Assembly (NCBI GenBank): GCA_033765345.1
Contig: JANRIC010000251.1
Location: forward strand, 1 to 17,495
Direction of reading: 5' to 3'
DNA from: JANRIC01 sp033765345
Lineage (GTDB): Bacteria > Bacteroidota > Bacteroidia > Cytophagales > Microscillaceae
DNA length: 17,495 nucleotides
The notes under the pieces: model-generated
The model's database searches: none
The model's input: the letters and a program-made list of their open reading frames with translations, nothing else
Told to the model about the DNA's origin: nothing
Program-made: the position numbers and the translations under genes
Shown here: positions 1-6,952 of the stretch, piece by piece
Position numbering within the stretch: position 1 is the stretch's first letter
Layout of the letters: every line of letters starts with the position of its first letter

Positions 1-4
1 GGGA

Positions 5-30
5 AGCCCGTCCAACACCTTCCTCGGGCT
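5..30. terminator. GC-rich hairpin downstream of the BASS transporter gene
   Basis: AGCCCG at 5-10 can pair with CGGGCT at 25-30 around a 14-nt loop, 10 bp beyond the transporter stop codon (minus strand). On the minus strand a T-run precedes the stem but none follows it, so as an intrinsic terminator it is incomplete. It also lies at the window edge. Confidence 0.3.
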
Positions 31-40
31 AAAAAAGTTT

Positions 41-1336
41 TTAGACTGCGAGACGATCTTTATCAATCGGCTTCCCGCGCCACCACGTAGCCAAGGATGA
101 TCCGGTAATATTCATCATCGGACCAAAAACCGCCGGTGCCAAGCCGACTGTCGCTAATTTATCCATCATCATAGCTAGTCCTGATGCCAGTCCTGCATTT
201 TGCATTCCTACCTCGATGGCGATAGTTCTGCATGAGCGTTCATCCATCCCGATGATCCGGCAAGCCCAGTAGCCCAAGAAATAGCCCATGATATTATGAA
301 TGAGGCAAGCCAGAATCAATAAAGCTCCGATTTTCAGCAGGTCATCTCGCCCGGCTGCAGTAATGATTGTAATAATCATGGCGATGGCTGTCATAGATAC
401 AAAAGGCATCATTTGATCTACCAACTCAGGTTTTTTCATCAAATAAAAGATCAAGCCCAATAAAGTAGACCATAAAAAGACAAATTCTGTAATAAACAAG
501 GCTTGAGATAATACATTCCTGAGTCCAATCTCAGTTATGCCAGGAATCACACGCCATGATACATATTGGAATATCAATTCTAGCACAATCAATATAAAAA
601 ATAAGAAGGGTTTATACAGAAAACCTGGAGCTTTGTGATGGGCTACCGAATTAAATATCAAACCTGCCGCAATTGGCACGATTACTACTTGGATAATATC
701 CCACATCATTTTCCAGAAATTTACTTCTACCAACTGCCCTGCGAGGGTTTTCATCAAAAAAGGAGTCATCAAGGGAGCCATCAAAGTAGCTACGGCCGTC
801 AAGGTAATGGATAAAGCCACATTCGCTTTGGCAATGTATGACATCACGTTGGAAGCGAGCCCACTGGGGGCAGCCCCTACCAGTACAATCCCGGCGGCGA
901 TTTCGGGTGGAAAATCAAAACCATAAGCTATTGTAAATCCCAAAAAAGGCATAATTGTAAATTGGCATGCAATCCCAACAAATACACCCTGGGGCATTCT
1001 GACTACCCCGGCGAAATCTTTAAGGCTCATGGTGGCTCCCATACCTACCATAATAATCTGTAAGAGCGGTACGATCAGCCTTTTTAGCTCAAAATTGCCT
1101 ATTTTGACGAAATAATCAGGGTAATACATCGATACAGCGACAGCCGCAAAAATCCAGAAAGTATAGCTAAAACTTTTCACCCCCTCCAAACCCTGGAAAG
1201 CCAGGGCAAAACCCACCAAACAAATCACCAAAAGCAACCCTGATTGAGCTCCAAAGCCCATCATCCATAAAACCATAAAAATAAGCAGACAAAACAAAGC
1301 CCCCCCAAGGAGGGCTTTATATATTTTTTGATTCAT
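41..1336 (-). CDS. BASS-family (bile acid:sodium symporter-like) transporter
   Basis: Inner-membrane protein of 431 residues, hydrophobic almost throughout, with about ten or more membrane segments. Family hallmarks are visible. GMGATMSLKDF (residues 98-108) is the usual start of the BASS core. A glycine/proline-rich crossover follows at about 150-192 (GAAPSGLASNV, then the ALSITLTAVATLMAPLMTP stretch). A second crossover lies at about 373-387 (AIEVGMQNAGLASG), with E375, Q379 and N380 matching the Na+/substrate-site region of the family. The N-terminus has roughly 90 residues of extra membrane segments ahead of the core. The protein probably imports an organic anion with Na+. It is the last gene of a minus-strand trio, 79 bp after the enolase-superfamily gene, so a breakdown intermediate of that pathway is a reasonable but unproven substrate. 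Family assignment is firm; substrate is unknown. Confidence 0.88.
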   Translation of the reverse strand: MNQKIYKALLGGALFCLLIFMVLWMMGFGAQSGLLLVICLVGFALAFQGLEGVKSFSYTFWIFAAVAVSMYYPDYFVKIGNFELKRLIVPLLQIIMVGMGATMSLKDFAGVVRMPQGVFVGIACQFTIMPFLGFTIAYGFDFPPEIAAGIVLVGAAPSGLASNVMSYIAKANVALSITLTAVATLMAPLMTPFLMKTLAGQLVEVNFWKMMWDIIQVVIVPIAAGLIFNSVAHHKAPGFLYKPFLFFILIVLELIFQYVSWRVIPGITEIGLRNVLSQALFITEFVFLWSTLLGLIFYLMKKPELVDQMMPFVSMTAIAMIITIITAAGRDDLLKIGALLILACLIHNIMGYFLGYWACRIIGMDERSCRTIAIEVGMQNAGLASGLAMMMDKLATVGLAPAVFGPMMNITGSSLATWWRGKPIDKDRLAV

Positions 1337-1415
1337 TTAAGTTAGAAATTTAAGCATTATAAAAACCCAGAAATGGTTTTTGATCCATATATCCTTTTTG
1401 TACACTTCCCTCAGA

Positions 1416-2858
1416 CTAGCTCCACAACCTATCCCAGGAGCGTTCATTGTCCCATTCGGTAGTCGGAGCGAAGTATTGGGTGTCTTTACGGATATGCTTC
1501 TTGACCTCCTCATCATTGAGCTCGACTCCTAATCCAGGTTTATCAGGTACTTTGGCAAATCCTTGCTGTACGATAGGTTTTTCAATTCCCTTGACCAGAT
1601 CATCCCACCAGGGTACGTCTACCGAGTGATGCTCCAGTGCCACAAAATTCTGGGTGGCAGCCGCACAATGCACATTAGCCATAAAAGAAACCGGGCTTCC
1701 TGCAAAGTGCATAGCCATCGCCACTCCTTTTTCTTCGGCATAATCTCCGATTTTTTTGGTTTCTAGGATTCCTCCGGCTGAGGCAAGGTCAGGATGAACC
1801 ATATCTACTGCACGGGCATCAATAAGCTTGATGAATTCTTCCTTGAGGTAAATATCTTCTCCGGTAGCCGTAGGGGTAGTGATGGATTGCGTGATTTCTT
1901 TCCACATCTCTGTATATTTCCAGGGAACCATATCCTCAAGCCAGGCTAATTGAAAAGGCTCTAACTTGCGTGCCAGACGAATACAGGCATTGACATCGAT
2001 ATGTCCGAAATGGTCGGATGCCAGGGGTACATCATACCCCACGGCACTGCGAACGGCATCCACGTATTCGGCCATTTTGTCTAAGCCTTTGTCAGTGATT
2101 TGGATACGACTGAATGGGTGTTCGGTCATCCCATAACTCATCGGTTCGGTAGTCCATTGCTTGCTGAAATCGTGTGCATTGGCATTAATCAGAGCACCTT
2201 CAATATTTCTGACCATTTCGATGCCAAAATCCATTTTGAGGAAGGTAAAGCCCTTGTCTTTGCGTTCTTTCATACGCCTTGCGTATTCAGTTGGGTCTTG
2301 TGACTTGGGCGTGTCGGCATAAATCCGAACTTTATCCCGGTATTTGCCTCCCAAAAGCTGATAGACGGGTACATTGTATGCCTTTCCGGCCAGATCCCAG
2401 AGAGCCATTTCAATGCCTGATACACCGCCACCTTGCCTGCCGTGGAATCCAAATTGCTTGATCATTTTAAATAGCAATTCTACATTGCAGGGGTTTTTGC
2501 CTAGAAGTCGGCTTTTGAGGAAAAGTGCATAACGCCAGCTCCCGTGGTCTCGCACCTCCCCCAGTCCATAAATGCCCTGATTGGTATCAATACGGATGAT
2601 TGGAGCGGGTACAGGGCGATCTAGATCACAATATCGAAGATCCGTGATTTTTAAGTCGGCAGGGCTAGAAAAGCGATTGACTTTAGAAGTGCTTTGAGCC
2701 AGTACATCTTCTATAGGGCTAAACATAAAACCGCCCAGTGCCAGACCGCCTAAGCCTGCTTTTTGGAGGAAATCCCTTCGAGGAGATTGAGAGGCGTGGT
2801 TTTTATCCTGATTTTGAGGATAAAGATTCAACTTGTCCCAGATAGTAGATTTTTTCAT
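1416..2858 (-). CDS. Tat-exported enolase-superfamily (mandelate racemase/muconate lactonizing-type) dehydratase-like protein
   Basis: Protein of 480 residues. A twin-arginine signal is visible at residues 27-55 (RRDF, a glycine/alanine-rich hydrophobic stretch, then VLAQ), so the enzyme is probably folded in the cytoplasm and exported to the periplasm. The enolase-superfamily capping domain covers about 68-175. The barrel follows, with a K-x-D motif (K208, D210), metal ligands D282, E308 and E334, D357, a catalytic-type histidine H384 (MHFAGSP) and E409. The K-x-D pattern and a histidine near the third barrel strand (SDHFGH, 281-286) resemble sugar-acid dehydratases of the galactonate/gluconate kind more than racemases. 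The substrate cannot be read from sequence. The gene starts 16 bp after the RraA-like gene and is very likely co-transcribed with it. Export of such an enzyme is less common than a cytoplasmic location. Confidence 0.87.
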   Translation of the reverse strand: MKKSTIWDKLNLYPQNQDKNHASQSPRRDFLQKAGLGGLALGGFMFSPIEDVLAQSTSKVNRFSSPADLKITDLRYCDLDRPVPAPIIRIDTNQGIYGLGEVRDHGSWRYALFLKSRLLGKNPCNVELLFKMIKQFGFHGRQGGGVSGIEMALWDLAGKAYNVPVYQLLGGKYRDKVRIYADTPKSQDPTEYARRMKERKDKGFTFLKMDFGIEMVRNIEGALINANAHDFSKQWTTEPMSYGMTEHPFSRIQITDKGLDKMAEYVDAVRSAVGYDVPLASDHFGHIDVNACIRLARKLEPFQLAWLEDMVPWKYTEMWKEITQSITTPTATGEDIYLKEEFIKLIDARAVDMVHPDLASAGGILETKKIGDYAEEKGVAMAMHFAGSPVSFMANVHCAAATQNFVALEHHSVDVPWWDDLVKGIEKPIVQQGFAKVPDKPGLGVELNDEEVKKHIRKDTQYFAPTTEWDNERSWDRLWS

Positions 2859-2874
2859 TGTTTTGAGTTTTTAG

Positions 2875-3813
2875 TTACCAGGTTCTATTTTCCATAAATT
2901 TATCCAGTTCAGCTCGGGTCATAGGCAGTTTATCAGGATTATCATCGAGCCATTTGAGGAAATCCTTTTTGATCTCGTCAGTCCATTGGGTATCAATCTG
3001 ACCGGGTGTATACTTGCCTTCTTTGAGTCGGGTGATTCCGAATTCGTCTCTGAGTTGGATAAATTCGGCATTGATGGCTACTTTTTCGGCCAGGTGAGCA
3101 GGAATAAAAATCACACCTTCCCTTTTGGCCAGCACTACGTCACCAGGCATGACGATAGCCCGCCCGATTTGTGTAGGGGTATTCAGACCGATGAGGGTCA
3201 TTTCTTGAATAAAAGAAGGGTCCCAGTCTCTTACAAAAGCATTAAAACCCTGAATTTTTTCAAGTCCTTCTAAATCTCGCACAGAACCGTCAAAAACTAC
3301 CCCATTTTTGGATTTGGAAAAAATAGAATTTCCCAAGTTATCACCTATGAGCGTACCATTGATTACCTTCCCAAAGCCATTGGCTACGTATACGTCACCA
3401 GGCTGAAGCATATCAATCGGCCAGGAATTGGGAGAGCCTATCCTGCCTTCTTTTTTGCCACGTTCTCTGATTTGCTTGTCTATATCTGGGCGGCTAGGTA
3501 TATACGTAGCCGTCAGAGCTCGCCCTACAAAAGATTGATTTTCATGAATCATTTTCCATCCACCCTCGAATTGATTGTGATAACCGTCTCCACGCATTAC
3601 GCCCCAGGCTTCTTCAATAGAGATTTTGCCCAGGCGTTTGATCAGGTTGTCGGGTACTTTAGGGCGTCCATCTGGAAAGCGTTCACCTTTCCATTCTGAG
3701 GTAAGGTAAATCATTTCTTCACGAGAGATAGTTTGCGCCAGGAGATGTGAGCAAGGGAGCAACAATAGAACCATCAAAATAATGTTTTTTGAAAGTCTTC
3801 TGAATATAATCAT
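2875..3813 (-). CDS. Secreted RraA-family (HMG/CHA aldolase-like) protein
   Basis: The frame is open from 3867, but the ATG at 3813 is preferred because it gives a clean signal peptide (about 26 residues, basic start, LMVLLLLPCSHLLAQ) and a 312-residue protein. The mature part carries the RraA/4-hydroxy-4-methyl-2-oxoglutarate aldolase fold motifs. These are GDVYVANGFG, GDNLGNSIFSKSKNGVVFDGS with DGSVRD (the R-D pair that binds substrate and metal in characterised aldolases), and PGDVVLAKREGVIFIP near the end. It is longer than typical RraA (about 160-240 residues) because of an N-terminal extension and a C-terminal helical tail. Family members act as class II aldolases or decarboxylases on oxo-acids, or as RNase E inhibitors. 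The signal peptide makes the RNase role unlikely here. First gene of a three-gene minus-strand set; a periplasmic carboxylate pathway is inferred. Confidence 0.82.
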   Translation of the reverse strand: MIIFRRLSKNIILMVLLLLPCSHLLAQTISREEMIYLTSEWKGERFPDGRPKVPDNLIKRLGKISIEEAWGVMRGDGYHNQFEGGWKMIHENQSFVGRALTATYIPSRPDIDKQIRERGKKEGRIGSPNSWPIDMLQPGDVYVANGFGKVINGTLIGDNLGNSIFSKSKNGVVFDGSVRDLEGLEKIQGFNAFVRDWDPSFIQEMTLIGLNTPTQIGRAIVMPGDVVLAKREGVIFIPAHLAEKVAINAEFIQLRDEFGITRLKEGKYTPGQIDTQWTDEIKKDFLKWLDDNPDKLPMTRAELDKFMENRTW

Positions 3814-3867
3814 TATAATGAGTTTTTGTGTTTTTATGATAGAGTGTTTCAAGATAGGAAATGACAT

Positions 3868-4271
3868 TAAAAAATACCAAAAAAAAAGTACTTTTCTAAG
3901 AAATTTTTTAGAAATTTAAAGGAAGGTCTTTAATTGGAAACCTTATACTTGCAAGGTTAGCTTAAAAGTCTTCGCTTTGTTCATGAAAACTAATTTCAAA
4001 AGATAGTAAAACAGGAGATTCTGGTATTTAAAAAATTGTGTCTATCCTATCGTTATCTGATTTTTTCCTGAGACGTATGGGCGATTATTATTATTATGGC
4101 TCTTACCATAATTTAGGCTGATGACTGAAATTTAATGATTTTAACTCCATAATTTTGTCAAAAGATCGCCTTTTAAAACTATCAGTCCAGTTCTAGGTAA
4201 GAGCCATTATTATTTAGTCTTACGGTCAATCATATTTTATGACCCAATCATGTGAGTTGTTTCGCACGCTA
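3868..4271. other. 404-bp non-coding stretch
   Basis: AT-rich DNA between the TPM-protein gene (which ends at 4272) and the RraA-like gene; both genes read leftward. I see no credible reading frame. It should hold the promoter of the RraA trio, but no clear TAnnTTTG element with a good TTG partner is visible. Its one obvious structure is the inverted repeat with arms at 4096-4107 and 4196-4207. Confidence 0.6.
4096..4207. repeat. Imperfect inverted repeat, possible degenerate MITE
   Basis: ATGGCTCTTACC at 4096-4107 is exactly mirrored by GGTAAGAGCCAT at 4196-4207. The similarity continues more loosely on both sides: AT-rich triplets outside, and GGCTGAT against GGACTGAT inside. That makes ends of about 30-40 bp around a centre of about 50 bp. 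No coding capacity. The layout resembles a small inverted-repeat element, but only one copy is in the window and no target duplication is clear. Confidence 0.4.
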
Positions 4272-5252
4272 TTACCAGCTACCGCTTGCTCCACCACCCC
4301 CAAAACTTCCTCCACCAAAGCTGCTGCTTGAGTAAGAGGAGGAAGATGAAGAACTGGAATCGCCCCAAGAAGAAGAAGAAGATGAGGAGGAGGAGGAGGA
4401 TGAACTACTGGAATACGTATAACTACCACCACTACCAGAAGAACTGACCTTTGACATCCCATAAGCCAATAAACCCGCCACAATATCTCCCAAAAATATC
4501 GGAATGAGATAATTATAATAGCTGTAAATAAACATCACAAAACTATGAGCGATCATAAATACTAGAGTATAAGTAGCCCATTCTTTCAAAAAAGCATTTT
4601 TTTTCCATTGTCTGGGCTGTATTGCCTTATAGATTTCAAAAAATATAGCACCTATCAACAAGGCCATCCCGAGCATACCAAATACATAAATCATCACCGT
4701 AAACATCCAATAGTCTTCAGTATTGATCGTTTTTGTTGTTTGATCAGGGATTGACTCAGCCTTAAATTCGCCGTTCAACATTTTAAAAATGATGCTAGTA
4801 GCCTCGTCGAGCCCTTCATAAAATTTGCCTTCTTTAAAATTGGGCTTTAATTGATTCTCAATGATTGAATTAGCCGCTAGGTCAGGAATCAACCCTTCTA
4901 ACCCATAGCCTGCTTCTATCCGCATTTGGCGATCATTTTTGGCGATCAAGATAAGCAGTCCATTATCTTTGCCTTTTTGACCGATCCCCCACGACTGAGC
5001 AAGTGCCACAGAATAATCCTCAATCGTTCTGCCTTCCAAAGAATGAATGGTGACTATGACTATTTGAGTAGACGTGGTGTCATAATATCCCCGCAGTTTG
5101 TTTTCAAGTAGAGAAGCATTCGGAGAGCCGATCATACCCGCTAAATCATTGACATACACCGCTGGTTCGGGTTTCTGGGGTATAGATTGCGCTTGGGTGT
5201 ATCCAATTCCATAGCAGACTAGGAAGATAATAAAAAATATTCTTTGGATCAT
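4272..5252 (-). CDS. TPM-domain (YgcG-like) membrane protein with poly-serine/glycine tail
   Basis: Protein of 326 residues. A signal peptide spans 1-22 (ending TQAQ). The TPM domain covers about 30-160, with the typical VNDLAGM start, QIVIVTIHSLEG, the DNGLLILIAKNDRQMRIEAGYGLEG core and ending near FKMLNGEF. Membrane segments follow at about 183-206, 226-246 and 249-266. The C-terminus (about 269-326) is extremely low in complexity, with long serine runs, then FGGGSFGGGGASGSW. Such a Ser/Gly tail with a terminal FGGG/GSW pattern is common in this family, which supports the start, frame and full length. TPM domains have been linked to photosystem II repair in plants and to envelope stress in bacteria; here the role is unknown. 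Monocistronic by position. The serine run at 4278-4440 is a candidate site for slippage. Confidence 0.85.
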   Translation of the reverse strand: MIQRIFFIIFLVCYGIGYTQAQSIPQKPEPAVYVNDLAGMIGSPNASLLENKLRGYYDTTSTQIVIVTIHSLEGRTIEDYSVALAQSWGIGQKGKDNGLLILIAKNDRQMRIEAGYGLEGLIPDLAANSIIENQLKPNFKEGKFYEGLDEATSIIFKMLNGEFKAESIPDQTTKTINTEDYWMFTVMIYVFGMLGMALLIGAIFFEIYKAIQPRQWKKNAFLKEWATYTLVFMIAHSFVMFIYSYYNYLIPIFLGDIVAGLLAYGMSKVSSSGSGGSYTYSSSSSSSSSSSSSSSWGDSSSSSSSSYSSSSFGGGSFGGGGASGSW

Positions 5253-5439
5253 GTTAGTTTAGGCTTTAGGTTTATAACTACTCAAAAATCGCTTTAAAAC
5301 TGATAGTCTATGTTTAAACAAAATACGGATTTGTGAGCTAAGATTTTCAGAAATCAGCTAAAATTTTGCCATATCTCAGATTATTTTGATATAAAGCAAC
5401 TCTTATGCAACCTTAGGAAGATTTTACACATCTGAAAAT
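5253..5439. other. Intergenic stretch upstream of the TPM gene
   Basis: About 190 bp between the divergent TPM and beta-solenoid genes. It must hold the TPM promoter and probably the original promoter of the beta-solenoid gene. A small hairpin is visible: GATTT 5342-5346 with AAATC 5351-5355, framed by two direct AGCTAA copies at 5336-5341 and 5356-5361. No reading frame is supported. Confidence 0.4.
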
Positions 5440-5542
5440 TATACCCAGATTAAAGTGATTTGCCTGATTTTCTTGATTGATTAACTTGATTATTCATGAT
5501 TTAAGAGCTAAAACTTCGGAAAACCACTTCGGTTTGAGTATA
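5440..5542 (-). mobile_element. MITE-like 103-bp repeat, copy 1 (inverted)
   Basis: Reverse complement of the copies at 6821-6923 and 16461-16562, with about six substitutions, so it is the most diverged copy. It has TATAC at both outer ends and imperfect terminal inverted repeats. The inner edge is 39 bp upstream of the ATG of the beta-solenoid gene, so it sits in that gene's leader. No coding capacity of its own. A frame opening on a TTG inside it (5477) runs into the downstream gene but is judged accidental. Confidence 0.85.
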
Positions 5543-5581
5543 AATCATAAAAAAATTAAATCCATATTGATACTCCTAACA

Positions 5582-6598
5582 ATGTTTACACGAATTAAAC
5601 AACTTTTTGCACCCAATGCCCAAAAGACTTTGTATATACTTGTGGGTATTTTAATAAGCTTTGTCGGAAACTTACAAGCACAAAGCGGAGAAATCGGTGA
5701 AACAAAAAAAATCAAGGGTTTTATCCCTTTTTTATATAAAAAATTTGAAACCCACGGAAATTTAAACTTTCCTCTCAAAGAAAACCATCAAGAATTGATC
5801 TTACAGCTAAGGGCCGGAAATCTTACCTTGACCAATCACGACAAACCCGAAATCGAGATCGAGGCTAACATCCGAACCGTATCGCTAAGCCGCAAAAAAA
5901 GCAGCAAATTCATTCAGGAATTCTTGAAATTTTCGGTCTTGGAAAAAGAAAACAAAATTTATATCCGCAGTCAGTTCGACATCCAAAGACAAAAAAGAAA
6001 AAGTGTGGAAGGAGACCGATATGTGTATACCTTCAGTATGGGAGCTGCGATGGGTACTCCGGGTTCAAAAATCCACCTGAATATCAAAGTGCCTACCAAT
6101 ATATATGTATTGATCAGAGACCATTCCGGAGGCATTGCCGTTCGTGATTTCAACAACCCCCTCAGGATTGAAGACAAATCGGGTCACATAAAGCTGGAAA
6201 ATATCGCCGGAAAATTGAGCATATCCGATGGCTCCGGAAAAATTGAAGGAACACAATTGCACGACAGTGTTTCTATCCAAGATAGATCCGGACTCATTAA
6301 AATCAATGAGGTAAAAGGTACTTTGGCTATTGACGACCGCTCCGGCCACATGGTCATTCAAGAGGTAGCAGGGGATTTGAACATCGATGATGCTGCTGGG
6401 CTTATCGAGGTAAGTCATGTAAGTAATTCACTCAAAATCAGCGATAAATCGGGAAAAATTATTTTAAGTAATATTTCTTACCCAAATAAGAACAATTCAG
6501 AAATTAGGATTTGGGATAGGTCAGGGAGCATTTTCCTGCACGAAGTACACGGAGACCTACACCTTCAAGATCGATCCGGAAAAGTACATCGAAGATAA
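5582..6598 (+). CDS. Secreted DUF4097-type beta-solenoid repeat protein
   Basis: The frame is open from a TTG at 5477, but the first 26 or so codons of that version lie in the repeat element. The ATG at 5582 gives a proper signal peptide (FTRIKQLF..., hydrophobic LYILVGILISFVG, cleavage after LQAQ) and a 338-residue protein. A roughly 150-residue N-terminal part follows. From about residue 165 a regular repeat of about 19-20 residues appears, each turn carrying D-x-S-G: DHSGG, DKSGH, DGSGK, DRSGL, DRSGH, DAAGL (degenerate), DKSGK, DRSGS and DRSGK. Alternating hydrophobic positions between them predict a right-handed beta-solenoid, as in DUF4097 proteins. Probably periplasmic or surface-exposed; the function is unknown. 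The gene is bracketed by oppositely oriented copies of the 103-bp repeat. Confidence 0.8.
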   Translation: MFTRIKQLFAPNAQKTLYILVGILISFVGNLQAQSGEIGETKKIKGFIPFLYKKFETHGNLNFPLKENHQELILQLRAGNLTLTNHDKPEIEIEANIRTVSLSRKKSSKFIQEFLKFSVLEKENKIYIRSQFDIQRQKRKSVEGDRYVYTFSMGAAMGTPGSKIHLNIKVPTNIYVLIRDHSGGIAVRDFNNPLRIEDKSGHIKLENIAGKLSISDGSGKIEGTQLHDSVSIQDRSGLIKINEVKGTLAIDDRSGHMVIQEVAGDLNIDDAAGLIEVSHVSNSLKISDKSGKIILSNISYPNKNNSEIRIWDRSGSIFLHEVHGDLHLQDRSGKVHRR

Positions 6599-6820
6599 TC
6601 CGCTAAATTTTTCCAAGAAATAGATTTATTTGACAATAATTTGGGTTTTCTCCAAATTATGTATAATTTAGCAGTGAATAAGCATTCTTCTAAACCCGTC
6701 AATCCTCGGAATTATCCTAAACTTCCGACATATTTCTTGAATCTTTTTAAATATTTGTATCGTCATTTCTTGGGTTAATTTCTTTTTATTTCGCACAAAT
6801 TACTTAACTAATAAATTGTG
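6599..6820. other. Intergenic stretch downstream of the beta-solenoid gene
   Basis: AT-rich, about 220 bp, with no supported reading frame. It contains the hairpin at 6636-6660 and then featureless sequence up to repeat copy 2. Any promoter of the phosphatase gene probably lies here or in the repeat itself; no clear TAnnTTTG element is visible. Confidence 0.4.
6636..6660 (+). terminator. Hairpin downstream of the beta-solenoid gene
   Basis: ATAATTTGG (6636-6644) pairs perfectly with CCAAATTAT (6652-6660) around a 7-nt loop, 37 bp after the stop codon at 6598. No strong T-run follows, so termination is a guess from position and stem strength. Confidence 0.4.
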
Positions 6821-6923
6821 TATACTCAAACCGAAGTGGTTTTCCGAGATTTTAGCTTTTAAATCATTAATAATCAAGCTAATCAATCAAGAAAATCAGG
6901 CAAATCACTTCAATCTGGGTATA
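6821..6923 (+). mobile_element. MITE-like 103-bp repeat, copy 2
   Basis: Reference copy. Left end TATACTCAAACCGAAGTGGT and inverted right end TATACCCAGATTGAAGTGAT match at 19 of the first 25 positions; a GATTTT match continues after a one-base gap. TA lies at both outer edges, consistent with a TA target duplication. Its right end is 29 bp upstream of the ATG of the SpoIIE-phosphatase gene. It differs from copy 3 by one T in a T-run. No reading frame of its own; too short to encode a transposase, so any movement must depend on an enzyme encoded elsewhere. Confidence 0.88.
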
Positions 6924-6952
6924 ATTTGAGGTGATTATAGCGGATTTATAGT

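Noticed and set aside
4226..4483. Minus-strand frame with proline, leucine and valine runs
   Set aside because: It is the poly-serine tail of the TPM gene read in another frame; the runs come from the triplet repeats.
5477..5581. N-terminal extension of the beta-solenoid protein from a TTG codon
   Set aside because: Most of these codons lie inside repeat copy 1, and the extension would bury the clear signal peptide that begins at the ATG at 5582.
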